Under the pieces are notes generated by a model. That model made no database searches and was not told the DNA's origin. It saw only the letters and a list, made by a program, of their open reading frames with translations. 64,000 nt of DNA from JAIOQJ01 sp963718635 (lineage in GTDB: Bacteria > Planctomycetota > Planctomycetia > Gemmatales > Gemmataceae): NCBI GenBank assembly GCA_963718635.1, contig OY970367.1:1488001-1552000 (forward strand), written 5' to 3'. The position numbers and the translations under genes are program-made. This document shows, piece after piece, positions 1-7,955 of the stretch; position 1 is the first letter of the stretch, and every line of letters begins with the position of its first letter.

Positions 1-2
1 TC

Positions 3-698
3 GAAGCAAGCGACGATTTCGCCGTTATCGTCTTGGCCGATGGCATGGGCGGCATGGCCGCCGGCGAAGTCGCCGCTGAGATGACGATCGCCGCCGTGCG
101 TGATTTTTTCCTTCGACGGGCGCCCTTCACCGATCTGATGCTCAATAAGGAAGTGAAGGCCGAACCCCCAGTTGCCTGGACGGCCTTGGTCGCGGACTCG
201 TTGCGGGAAGCAAATCGGGTCGTCTTCGAAGAATCGCGACGGATGGAAAGTAAGCGCGGCATGGGCTGCACCGCCGAGGTCCTGTTAATCGACGGTCGCA
301 AGGTGCATATAGGGCACGTGGGCGATAGCCGTACCTATCATGTGCGCGGCGGCCGCATCGTCCAAGTCACGCAGGATCAAACATTGGTGAGCCAACTGGT
401 TGCGCTCGGTCAACTGACCGAAGCCGAGGCCGAACGGCATCCGCAGCGGTCGGAGTTACAGCAGGCGGTAGGCGGCCGACGCGACGTCTATCCCGATCAA
501 TATACGCTCACTCTCGAAGCCGGCGACTGGTTGCTCGTCTGCACCGACGGGCTATCGAATCAATTGAAAAAGAACGAAATGGCCTCGGTCATTCAAAGCG
601 CTGGCTCCGCAGAGAAAGCGGCCCGGCGACTGGTTAACCGGGCTATCGTCAACGGCGCGGCCGACAACGTTACCGTTGTGGCGATCCGAGCGTGTTAA
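3..698 (+). CDS. PP2C-family Ser/Thr protein phosphatase (5' end cut by window edge)
   Basis: The protein dephosphorylates Ser/Thr-phosphorylated proteins and would counteract the Ser/Thr kinases common in planctomycetes. The reading frame is open to the left edge, so the true start lies outside the window; the TTG at 33 is an internal Leu in the run VIVLADGMGG. The metal-binding DGMGG motif, the GHVGDSRTY motif in the middle, the CTDGL motif and the C-terminal GAADNVTVVAI motif (last metal-binding Asp) are all visible, as in Stp1/PrpC-type PP2C domains. The usual N-terminal RxxNED motif is missing only because of the cut. It ends about 15 bases before a block of repeats and converges on the lipoprotein gene. 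Family assignment is firm; the substrate is unknown. Confidence 0.93.
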   Translation, partial: EASDDFAVIVLADGMGGMAAGEVAAEMTIAAVRDFFLRRAPFTDLMLNKEVKAEPPVAWTALVADSLREANRVVFEESRRMESKRGMGCTAEVLLIDGRKVHIGHVGDSRTYHVRGGRIVQVTQDQTLVSQLVALGQLTEAEAERHPQRSELQQAVGGRRDVYPDQYTLTLEAGDWLLVCTDGLSNQLKKNEMASVIQSAGSAEKAARRLVNRAIVNGAADNVTVVAIRAC

Positions 699-715
699 GG
701 TGTAGACGCTATACG

Positions 716-869
716 CACAAGCCTGAGGCGCCAGCGAAGATTTTTTCTCGTTTTTCGCTACTGCCCACAAGCCTGAAGCGCCAGCGAAAATTTTTCTCGT
801 TTTCTCTACGCCCACAAGCCTGAAGAGCCAGCGAAGAAATCAATCTTCGCTGGCGCCTCAGGCTTGTGT
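716..869. repeat. Repeat cluster, CACAAGCCTGAAGCGCCAGCGAA family
   Basis: Three direct copies of a 23-25 base unit (about 716-738, 763-787, 812-835) are followed by one inverted copy (845-869). The units are separated by T-rich spacers of the type TTTTTTCTCGTTTT. The last direct copy and the inverted copy form a long hairpin with a loop of about 9 bases. The cluster sits between the convergent ends of the phosphatase and lipoprotein genes, so it could act in transcript termination from the left. Spacing and copy number do not fit a CRISPR array. Confidence 0.85.
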
Positions 870-917
870 GGGCTTTCAGCAGAATCCGCGCGCGAGAACA
901 ATGCTAAAGCCCGTAAC

Positions 918-962
918 AAAAAAAGCCGCAAGTCCTGGACATCCTTGTCCGTGACCTGCGGC
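918..962 (-). terminator. Rho-independent terminator of the lipoprotein gene
   Basis: Read on the minus strand, a stem begins GCCGCAGGTC and ends GACTTGCGGC, with an inner GACA/TGTC stem, and is followed by seven T residues (complement of the A run 918-924). It lies about 26 bases past the likely true stop of the lipoprotein at 988. Confidence 0.85.
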
Positions 963-987
963 TCGAGAGCGGAAATCCTTTTCCGCT

Positions 988-1292
988 TTAGCGTTGGGCC
1001 GGCGCGGCGCCGGGGCAAATGGACCGCCAAATGGTGGCACCGGGTTGACGTTGCCCCCGTTGACCGGACCACGATTGGCCGGCGCGGCAAGCCCGGCGGT
1101 TTCTTCCTGATAAGCCAATTCTTTAACCAGCGGGAAGCTCGGTTCCTGCGGGAAGTATTGAGGGTAGTGTTCCAGGTAGCGCCCGGAAGGAAGGGTCATG
1201 CCCGCAATATAGGTTTGGCAGCCGGTGAGAACGGACAGAGCCAGTCCCAGGCCGGCGGCTATCAGCATGCGTCCGTGACGGTGGGTCTTCAT
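988..1292 (-). CDS. Small secreted lipoprotein, planctomycete type
   Basis: The N-terminus is a lipoprotein signal peptide: basic MKTHRHGR, a hydrophobic stretch, then the lipobox LTGC with the lipidated Cys at residue 25. The mature part begins CQTYIAGMTLPSGRYLEHYPQYFP, a Tyr/Pro-rich pattern I recognise from short planctomycete lipoproteins of unknown function. The uninterrupted frame would run to 876, but its last 40 residues look random and pass straight through a strong terminator (918-962). A one-base shift near 1000-1010 gives the ending GAAPAQR and a stop at 988, so the open extension is probably an indel artefact. Role unknown. Confidence 0.7.
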
Positions 1293-1534
1293 AGCCGCAG
1301 TGCTCCCCGGCCAATTGTGTCGGCCTCGCCTAGCGTTCGTTCTCTTCTCTCATTCCTATCGGCCAGAGCCGAGGTGCGAATTGACTGAATTTTTCAGAAA
1401 ATACGATTCGACGGGAAGAAACGATTGGTTCGGTTGACTCGGCAAACAGCGAATTCTAACATAGTTATGCGATTGTCGAGATCGGTGCGGCCGGTGCCGG
1501 TCGCATTCCGAATTGAGGTGGGGAGACGACTCGG

Positions 1535-2068
1535 ATGTCGACCGCTCAGAGAATAGTAGGACCGCGCTACTTCATTCCCCCCTTCGAGCTTCATTGGGAT
1601 TCGGTGTCGAAGCCCTTGCCCATGCGCGAAATCCATGGCCGGGCCGGCCACGCCCAATCGCCTCCCTGGTTCGACACCGGCATGCATGGCATGCCTTTTG
1701 TTTTCACGGAGCACTTGCGCCGCCTCTGTGTCGACATCACCCAGAAATATCGGCCGTTTCAGCACATTGATGTTTCGCGGATTCTCTTCGCGATTACCCA
1801 ATCGCGCAACTATCGCGTTCACGGCTTACAGGCGAAAGTGACGCCGCTCCGCTTTCCAGATGGACATCGGACGCGGCTGCATCGCGGCATTCCGTTTCAA
1901 GTGCAGCAATACTTCTACGACCGCCGCGAAATGTTTTACGTGATGACATTCTGTCTGCCGCGGTTCCTAAATCGCGAGTTTGAGGACAAGTTTGTCACTA
2001 TCTTCCACGAACTCTTTCATATCAGCCCTGAGTTTAATGGAGATCTTCGCCGGCACGAAGGGCGCTGA
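1535..2068 (+). CDS. Putative metallopeptidase, N-terminal part (frameshifted)
   Basis: The fragment carries a zinc-peptidase signature FHELFHISPEFNGDLRRH near its C-terminus, with HELFH as the HExxH metal site and a downstream His as possible third ligand. No signal peptide is visible, so it should be cytoplasmic. The frame stops at a TGA directly after RRHEGR, while the adjacent frame goes on with DEVHTASQKRYDEEM, which reads as the natural continuation. One base is therefore missing or extra near 2062. This matches a family of predicted bacterial metallopeptidases of unknown function. The complete protein (1535-2294) would be about 253 residues and ends 30 bases before mutM, suggesting one operon. 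Confidence 0.7.
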   Translation: MSTAQRIVGPRYFIPPFELHWDSVSKPLPMREIHGRAGHAQSPPWFDTGMHGMPFVFTEHLRRLCVDITQKYRPFQHIDVSRILFAITQSRNYRVHGLQAKVTPLRFPDGHRTRLHRGIPFQVQQYFYDRREMFYVMTFCLPRFLNREFEDKFVTIFHELFHISPEFNGDLRRHEGR

Positions 2069-2294
2069 CGAAGTGCATACTGCCAGCCAAAAGCGATACG
2101 ATGAAGAAATGGCGATGATGGCCCGTGAGTACCTGCACGGAGGCGCCGACCCGAAGCTGCACGATTTCCTTCGGCTCACCTATGCGAAGCTTCGCTTCCG
2201 CCACGGCAAAGTGATAGGCCAACACGTGCCGCGGCCGAAACTGATTCCCATTCGCAGCGCTCTGCACATACCCGTGCCGGATACGCAATATTGA
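1980..2294 (+). CDS. Putative metallopeptidase, C-terminal part (frameshifted)
   Basis: Only the portion from about 2064 (DEVHTASQKRYDEEMAMMAREYL) is meaningful; it continues the HExxH fragment after a +1 shift. The residues upstream in this frame are a shadow. It ends with a basic region and PVPDTQY, 30 bases before mutM. Confidence 0.6.
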   Translation: MRTSLSLSSTNSFISALSLMEIFAGTKGADEVHTASQKRYDEEMAMMAREYLHGGADPKLHDFLRLTYAKLRFRHGKVIGQHVPRPKLIPIRSALHIPVPDTQY

Positions 2295-2324
2295 ATCGTT
2301 GACTCAGAAAACGAACGAGTTGTA

Positions 2325-3143
2325 ATGCCAGAGCTTCCGGAAGTCGAAACGGTTGTTCGCGATCTGCGGCCGCTTCTGGTCGGCAAGCAAATGCGCGCCA
2401 TTAGCACCAGTACCTTTTCGTTGCGCACGAAGTGGTCGAAGAAGTGGGAACCATCGCTGATCGGCAAGCGCATTGGAGCTATTCGCCGTCGCGGCAAATG
2501 GATGCTTCTCGATCTCGAACCGAACGGCCTGCTGGTGATTCATCTCGGTATGACCGGGCAATTGACGGTCGTTCCCAACGATGATGTCCTCGGCGATCAC
2601 GTTCATCTCCGCATCGATCTCGACGTCGATCAACTTCGGTTTCGAGACATCCGCCGTTTCGGCTCCGCCGTATTTTACGCGGACGAAGAGGCGTGGACGA
2701 CACAGCGGAAGGAACCGCTAGGACCCGAGCCGTTTGAATTGAAAGCGAAAATGTTCCGCGACTCGTTGACGAGCAGCCAGCGTTCCTTGAAGGCCTTGTT
2801 GCTCGACCAGAAAGTGGTGGCCGGCATTGGCAATATCTATGCGGACGAATCGTTGTTCGCAGCCCGCCTTGACCCGCAAAGGCATGGGACGACTTTGACG
2901 GGCCGAGAAACAGAGCGCTTGCGGAAGTCGATCGTCGCGGTTCTTTCGCGAGCGATCGAATTTCGCGGTTCGACCATCCGCAATTACGTCGGCGGCTCAG
3001 GCTTGAAGGGCGGGTTTCAGGATGAATTTCAGGTCTACGGCCGGCTGAAAGAACCATGCCGTCGCTGCCGAACTTCGATAAGCCGTATCCGACTGGCCGG
3101 TCGCTCCACGCACTTTTGCTCGAAGTGCCAGAGGGTTGGCTGA
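2325..3143 (+). CDS. mutM: Formamidopyrimidine-DNA glycosylase (Fpg/MutM)
   Basis: This bifunctional base-excision repair enzyme removes oxidised purines such as 8-oxoguanine and cleaves the abasic site. It starts MPELPEVETVVRDL, with the catalytic N-terminal Pro2 and Glu3 exposed after Met removal. The helix-two-turn-helix region around QKVVAGIGNIYADESLF and the C-terminal zinc finger (CRRC...CSKC) are both present. At 272 residues the length is typical. The ATG is fixed by the need for Pro at position 2. It follows the metallopeptidase gene by 30 bases. The assignment is secure. Confidence 0.96.
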   Translation: MPELPEVETVVRDLRPLLVGKQMRAISTSTFSLRTKWSKKWEPSLIGKRIGAIRRRGKWMLLDLEPNGLLVIHLGMTGQLTVVPNDDVLGDHVHLRIDLDVDQLRFRDIRRFGSAVFYADEEAWTTQRKEPLGPEPFELKAKMFRDSLTSSQRSLKALLLDQKVVAGIGNIYADESLFAARLDPQRHGTTLTGRETERLRKSIVAVLSRAIEFRGSTIRNYVGGSGLKGGFQDEFQVYGRLKEPCRRCRTSISRIRLAGRSTHFCSKCQRVG

Positions 3144-3157
3144 ATGCTATTGTTCTT

Positions 3158-3184
3158 GGCGAGCCGAGCAGCGTAAGCTGCCGG
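3158..3184. repeat. GGCGAGCCGAGCAGCGTAAG repeat unit
   Basis: A single 27-base copy follows mutM; related copies are at 39813, 40042 (inverted) and 58338. The second half, CAGCGTAAGCTG, is a partial palindrome. Confidence 0.6.
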
Positions 3185-3212
3185 TTATCTATTTTGACTG
3201 GGTGCGCCTTTT

Positions 3213-3296
3213 GGCGAGCCGGGAGCAGCAGTGACCGGAGTGAGCTTTACTTTGCTTTCAGATAATTTCTCCGGTCGCTGACGCTCCCGGTTCGCC
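3213..3296. repeat. GGCGAGCCGGGAGC hairpin repeat, copy 1
   Basis: An imperfect inverted repeat has arms GGCGAGCCGGGAGC...GTGACCGGAG and CTCCGGTCGCTGACGCTCCC...CGCC, with a loop of about 30 bases. It lies between mutM and the sensor kinase, both on the plus strand. Copies are found at 13562, 23560, 52532 and 52628. Confidence 0.85.
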
Positions 3297-3305
3297 TTTC
3301 CTACT

Positions 3306-5048
3306 ATGTCCTACCGCGCTTTCAAACGATTGCTTGGTGAAACCAGCCTGGAGCGCAAGTGCCGCTTCTTGCTCGGCGCGGGCATCTTATTGCTTATCAC
3401 GCTTAGTTTCTGGGTATACGCGCGGCAGACGGAGCATCTGGCTTACGAACAGACGGCCACGACAGGCCGGCTCCTGATTACGCCGATTGTCGCCCGGCTT
3501 CATCTCAGTGACGAAGATAGCCGGAATGCGATGAAGGAGTTTCAGGAGGCCACGGAAAACACCGGGGCGGCCGACTTCAGCGATTACAAATACAAGCTCA
3601 TCAAGCCGAAAGCTCGTAAACCGGAGAACAAGCCGGAAGGCGACGAGCTGGCCATGCTGAACCGCTTCATCAGCGATCCATTGAAAAACGAAGAAAAGCC
3701 GGGCATTCCGTCCCGTGAGACGTACCTCTATTACGGCGCCATTCGAGCGGGGACCAGTTGCTTGAAGTGCCACGGAAAAACAAAAGAGGAGCGCGATGAA
3801 TATGGCGTGGAATCGCTGAAAGAGAACGACCTGATGGGCGTGATGTCTATTCGTCTTTCGACCAAATCGATCGAGAACGGCATCCATGTGAACCGCGCCT
3901 TGCTTATCTCGACCGCTCTATTAACTGCTCTGCTGATTATGACCGGAAGTTATCTCATTATCCGCTATGTCATCGTCAAGCCGGTCAAACATCTCAAGGA
4001 AGTAAGCGACGCCATCGCGGCGGGGCACTTGAACGTTCGCTCTGAAATTCAAACCGGGGACGAGTTTGAAGATTTAAGCCATGCGTTCAACCGGATGTTG
4101 CGCAACCTAATGAGTATGCAGGATCGCTATCAAAGACTCAACTCCGATCTCGACCGTAAAGTTGATGAACTCGCTCACGCCAATATGTCGCTCTATGAAT
4201 CGAATCGGCTTAAAGGGGATTTTCTGGCGACCATGAGCCATGAACTTCGCACTCCCCTTCACAGCATTCTCGGCTTCAGCGATGTCCTTCTCGCGTCGGC
4301 CGGACAGATGAACGAAAAGCAGGCGCGTTGGGTGGCGAACATCAAGGGAAGCGGGCAGCAACTCCTAAGCCTGATTAACGACATTCTCGATCTGGCGAAG
4401 ATCGAAGCGGGCAAAATGGAAGTTCGGCCGGAAGAAATTTCCATACCCGATATTTGCGAGAATCAGGTTACGATGTTGCGGCCTCAAGCAGAGAAAAAGA
4501 AGCTGGAGTTGAGAACTCAATACGAGACGGCCCTGCCACTTATCAAGCAGGATCCTGCGAAACTAAGGCAGATTCTCTCCAACCTGCTCTCGAACGCGAT
4601 CAAGTTCACCCCTGAAGGAGGCCGGGTTTTACTCAAGGCAGGGGTAGAAGGGAATGAACTTGTCCTGACGGTCGTCGATACCGGCGTGGGCATTGCCCCT
4701 GAAGATCAAGCGGCCGTGTTCGAAAAGTTTCGCCAAGCGGGCAATCCACTTATCCGCGAGCACGAAGGAACGGGGCTTGGCCTTTCCATCGTGCGTGAAC
4801 TCTGCAAGCTGCTTGCAGGCGATGTATCGGTTCGCAGTGAACTGGGACGAGGCAGCACCTTCACCGTTCGGCTGCCGCGTGAAATCAAGCCCGAAATGCA
4901 GCTCGAAATGCAGTGGGGGCTTGGACAACTCACGTCGGCAAACGGCAGGCTTGCCACCCATCGCCCTCCGCCTCCTTTTATGCCGCTGCCGGCCGAAGTG
5001 TCACAGGACTTGAGCAACGCCGACGAACCCGAAGCGCCGAAGGCGTAA
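3306..5048 (+). CDS. Membrane sensor histidine kinase with DUF3365/haem-type sensor domain
   Basis: The 580-aa kinase is built as TM helix (about 21-38), extracytoplasmic DUF3365 (Tll0287-like) domain with a CLKCH haem-attachment motif (152-156), TM helix (about 197-221), HAMP linker, HisKA domain with MSHELRTPLHSILGF (phospho-acceptor His312), and an HATPase domain with LLSNAIKFTPEGG, VDTGVGIAPED and GTGLGLSIV motifs. The CxxCH suggests covalent haem and hence redox or gas sensing; this is inferred from the family. The last 50 residues are Pro-rich and unassigned. No response regulator lies next to it, so the partner is elsewhere. Confidence 0.92.
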   Translation: MSYRAFKRLLGETSLERKCRFLLGAGILLLITLSFWVYARQTEHLAYEQTATTGRLLITPIVARLHLSDEDSRNAMKEFQEATENTGAADFSDYKYKLIKPKARKPENKPEGDELAMLNRFISDPLKNEEKPGIPSRETYLYYGAIRAGTSCLKCHGKTKEERDEYGVESLKENDLMGVMSIRLSTKSIENGIHVNRALLISTALLTALLIMTGSYLIIRYVIVKPVKHLKEVSDAIAAGHLNVRSEIQTGDEFEDLSHAFNRMLRNLMSMQDRYQRLNSDLDRKVDELAHANMSLYESNRLKGDFLATMSHELRTPLHSILGFSDVLLASAGQMNEKQARWVANIKGSGQQLLSLINDILDLAKIEAGKMEVRPEEISIPDICENQVTMLRPQAEKKKLELRTQYETALPLIKQDPAKLRQILSNLLSNAIKFTPEGGRVLLKAGVEGNELVLTVVDTGVGIAPEDQAAVFEKFRQAGNPLIREHEGTGLGLSIVRELCKLLAGDVSVRSELGRGSTFTVRLPREIKPEMQLEMQWGLGQLTSANGRLATHRPPPPFMPLPAEVSQDLSNADEPEAPKA

Positions 5049-5049
5049 C

Positions 5050-5186
5050 GGAAGTCGTCAGACTTCCGGGATATCGGAAGTCGTAGCAATAGCCGTAGCG
5101 GAAGTCGTCAGACTTCCAGTGGGCAGCGGAAGTCTCACGACTTGCGCTACGCGTAATTCGATGGAAGTCTAACTACTTCCGCTACG
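5050..5186. repeat. GGAAGTCGTCAGACTTCC palindrome cluster
   Basis: Several copies of a short palindrome GGAAGTC(N)TCAGACTTCC, some degenerate, are joined by GTAGCGGAAGTC and CTTGCGCTACGCG segments. The cluster follows directly on the sensor-kinase stop. The same family recurs at 58374-58540. Confidence 0.8.
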
Positions 5187-5774
5187 CATCGCAGAATTCA
5201 CCTTCGATCATCTGCCACACCTTTAGCAAGAAATGTCAAATAAGCCGATTCCTTTCAGTTGTTTAAGGGATGAACGACACCTGAGGCTTCACCCCTATGC
5301 TTGCGCTCATCTGCATAGCCGTCCTGTTGCCTTTCCCATGCGTGTTCCGCGTTGTTGAATTGCACGACACGAAAGGAACGAAAGGCTCACCCGTTCAAGC
5401 AGACGGGTTGCGTGAATTCGAGCCGTACGAAGTACGATTTTAGTTCAAAGCCATTCGCCTTCGCGACGATATTGCTCTTGTCGAGAAGATCGAAACGAAT
5501 GCTCAGTCAGTCGAAAGCTGACTAGCTGCTGTTGCGACGCCAAGTAAGCGACGCTTGAGGTCTGAAGGAATCGGGACGTTATTTTTAATTATCTCCTTGT
5601 CATCGGGCTCCCTATGCAACTGTCCCATCGGTTTGGCGCAAACGACGATTGTTCTATCCTTGGCGTAGGCGTGAAGCATTCGCCGAGCAAGCGATCGCAG
5701 TCCCGCATTGCGCGCCGAACCGCCGTCGACCCAGCCCGCAGCAATCCGCTAAACGAGCATGCTCTTCCACGGGA
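5187..5774. other. Gene-poor intergenic region
   Basis: No convincing gene is seen for about 590 bases. A frame from ATG 5614 is open to about 5785 and reaches NEHALP just before the FlgM-like peptide, which may be the shifted N-terminus of that gene. I see no tRNA or strong terminator here. Confidence 0.4.
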
Positions 5775-5897
5775 ATGCCGGATATGAGGCTTGAACTGGT
5801 GGCGCGGATCCGCCGGGAAATCAAAACGGGAAATTACGATCAGCCGGACAAGCTCGAGGCAGCCTTCGAGCGTCTGCTCGCAAGCACCTCTGAATGA
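5775..5897 (+). CDS. FlgM-like anti-sigma-28 C-terminal peptide
   Basis: The short frame MPDMRLELVARIRREIKTGNYDQPDKLEAAFERLLAS resembles the C-terminal helices of FlgM-type anti-sigma-28 factors, where the VxxIRxxIxxGxYxxxxxxLxxAxxxLL pattern binds the flagellar sigma factor. The frame stays open back to 5649, but residues before 5775 (MFYPWRRREAFAEQ...) look non-coding. The true N-terminus may lie in another frame (ATG 5614) behind an indel. No flagellar gene is nearby. In planctomycetes such small FlgM-like proteins often stand alone. The assignment rests on one motif and is moderate at best. Confidence 0.5.
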   Translation: MPDMRLELVARIRREIKTGNYDQPDKLEAAFERLLASTSE

Positions 5898-6129
5898 GGC
5901 CCATTTAGTCAGCTATGCGTCTAACGGTGTTCGCGAAGCGCAACCGTGAGCGACCCGAGAAAGCGATGCGATGTTATTACGCCAGTCGCTGCCTCTCCCG
6001 GCCCGCCAAACTTCGCCGGCGCACTCGTTTGAACGCAACAGCGGATTCGATTTTCCCATCCGCCTCTCTTCCTGCTATAAAGACACAGGTTACTCGACTG
6101 AATCCCATGTCCCGTGCGGAGTCAATTCG

Positions 6130-6617
6130 TTGTCTCTCCCGGCTATCGAAGTATCGCAAACTCCGGAGAATAAGTTCCGGGAGTATCTATCGAGCCGGGC
6201 GCGCCGCAGCGGTTCACCGGCCAACAGCGCGACCTCGTTCAGTATATTTTCGCCCAGCACCATCACTTTACGACTGAGCAACTCATCCGGAATCTGCATT
6301 CCGCCAAGCTCGACATCAGCCGAGCCACCGTATATCGCACCTTATCCAAGCTGATCGATGCAGGCCTCTTGCGCAAGCTCGAACTCGGAACTGACACTTA
6401 CTACGACCACGACTACGGCTATCCGCAGCACGAACATCTGCTCTGCGAGCAATGCCAACGCCTGTTCGAGTTTCAGCACCCGGCCATCGAATCGGCAGTT
6501 CGGGAAATTGCCAGTCAGCATCAGTTCCAGTTCAGCGGGCATACCTTGATCGTCCGCGGCACCTGCGTCGATTGCAACCGCAAGCGAGCGACCAAACGGC
6601 TGCTCGACATGATTTGA
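6130..6617 (+). CDS. Fur-family metal-dependent transcriptional repressor (frameshifted)
   Basis: Fur-type regulators bind DNA with a winged helix when loaded with iron, zinc or manganese. The frame from TTG 6130 (GGAG ribosome site at 6118-6121) gives SLPAIEVSQTPENKFREYLSSR. After a shift near 6200 a second frame gives QRFTGQQRDLVQYIFAQHHHFTTEQLIRNLHSAKLDISRATVYRTLSKLIDAGLL, the classic Fur winged helix. The dimerisation part has HEHLLCEQC and GTCVDC, two CxxC pairs of the structural zinc site, plus the HxH metal site. Whether it is Fur, Zur or PerR cannot be decided. It stands alone, with no metal transporter in view. Confidence 0.85.
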
Positions 6618-6737
6618 TTTTGCAATCGTTACACTGCAATGCGAAGCACCAACGTAATGGGTAAGGGAGTGGGTTATTCCTTTCCCTTACCTACTGCAAG
6701 TTTCGACTCTCCTTTTTTCCATATCTCATTCCTCAAG

Positions 6738-7340
6738 ATGACTGCACCTGAAACGGAACTCGATGAGCCCTTACCCGCTCAGCGCATAACGCTGCGACTG
6801 GCAGGCTTTGGCGTAACCTTCGAATTGCTCGCGCTCGTCATTGGCATCGTAAACGGTGAAGCCGCATTAGACGGGCCGCGCGTTGTCTCAACGTTTATCG
6901 GCTTCATTTTGGTCGGCGCAGCATTGTCGAACAGGCCGGACTTGCGCTTAATCTGGATTCTGGCGAGCGTAAGCGCCCTACTCGCGGTGCGCGCGATTCC
7001 CGCTTCATGGGATTCGCTGCGCCTCGTGGCTTTAGCGCTGGCAGGCGCCGCGTTGCTTGGATTGCTCGTTCTCGCAATACCGCTGCGAAGGCGTTTAACC
7101 GTCGGCTCAATGCTGATTGTCCTCCACTTTCTCGGCATCTATACCGCCATAACCGGCGCTAACGAACGCCCCTGGCTTTTCTCTCAACTTTGGGCGCGCT
7201 TTTACCGTCCTTATTTGCAGTTCACCAACCTCGATAACGCTTATCAATTTTTTGCCCCTGACCCCGGCGCGCGACCGAACTTTGGTGCTGTATCGAATAC
7301 GATACGCCCGATGCCGACCAACGATACGAGTGGGTGGTGA
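6738..7340 (+). CDS. Multi-spanning membrane protein, N-terminal part (frameshifted)
   Basis: From ATG 6738 (MTAPETELDEPLPAQRITLRLAG) the protein shows about four hydrophobic helices and then a WARFYRPYLQFTNLDNAYQFFAPDPG segment. That last motif is typical of planctomycete proteins encoded beside HTTM proteins. The frame loses sense after APDPGARP near 7275 and resumes in another frame as EYDTPDADQRYEWVVTPRRF. The upstream ATG at 6639 is less likely because its first 33 residues are unlike coding sequence. Function unknown; an integral inner-membrane location is inferred. Confidence 0.7.
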   Translation: MTAPETELDEPLPAQRITLRLAGFGVTFELLALVIGIVNGEAALDGPRVVSTFIGFILVGAALSNRPDLRLIWILASVSALLAVRAIPASWDSLRLVALALAGAALLGLLVLAIPLRRRLTVGSMLIVLHFLGIYTAITGANERPWLFSQLWARFYRPYLQFTNLDNAYQFFAPDPGARPNFGAVSNTIRPMPTNDTSGW

Positions 7341-7954
7341 CGCCCCGACGCTTTGTCACCCGCGACCCACTGTTGAATTCCTACCAACGCCGAATCAAGA
7401 TTCCTGAACTCTTGGGGCAAGGTTATTTCCCGGCCGATCTAATGAAGGCCGAGGCTATTGAAGTTCGCGATCTGCGCGATTCGTCCCCGGTGCCGCGCCA
7501 TCCGGACCAAGTCGCCACACGCCAACTCTTTATCCCTAGTATAGGCGTGCAGAAATTGCTGATTCCTTCTTATATCCAACACATGGTCTCCGAACGCAAG
7601 CGCCCGACCGAGGCTGTCAAGTCGGTTAAGGTCTACCGTGTCGTCCATGAAATTATTTCTCAGGAGCAATTTGTCGGCGCGGTCTTCAACGATGATGGTG
7701 TGAAGCAGCGCCGAATTACGCCCAATGATCCCACTACCTACCTGCCTTACTACCTTGGCTCTTTTGATGCCAATGGAGCGCTGCTGCCTCAGCCCGATGC
7801 ACTGCGCTGGTGGATGGTTCCGATTTTGGCCAAGCCCGGCACGACGCTATCGCCCGTCTACCTGCGCCACATTAAGGAAGCCGATTACGACGCCCACTTC
7901 GACGACTACGTGAAACGCCAAGCGGGCAGCGATGGCTATCGGAAAGGGCCCTGA
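7334..7954 (+). CDS. Membrane-associated protein, C-terminal part (frameshifted)
   Basis: This is the continuation of the protein starting at 6738; the frame is sensible back to about 7295 (EYDTPDADQRYEWVV). It encodes a soluble domain of about 200 residues with no recognised motif. Its TGA stop overlaps the start region of the HTTM gene, suggesting translational coupling. Confidence 0.65.
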   Translation: MVTPRRFVTRDPLLNSYQRRIKIPELLGQGYFPADLMKAEAIEVRDLRDSSPVPRHPDQVATRQLFIPSIGVQKLLIPSYIQHMVSERKRPTEAVKSVKVYRVVHEIISQEQFVGAVFNDDGVKQRRITPNDPTTYLPYYLGSFDANGALLPQPDALRWWMVPILAKPGTTLSPVYLRHIKEADYDAHFDDYVKRQAGSDGYRKGP

Positions 7955-7955
7955 C

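Noticed and set aside
716..869. Possible CRISPR array
   Set aside because: Only three direct copies, spacers are short and T-rich rather than unique 30-40-mers, and one copy is inverted. No cas genes are present.
864..1388. 174-aa plus-strand frame
   Set aside because: Antisense to the lipoprotein and its terminator; begins within a repeat.
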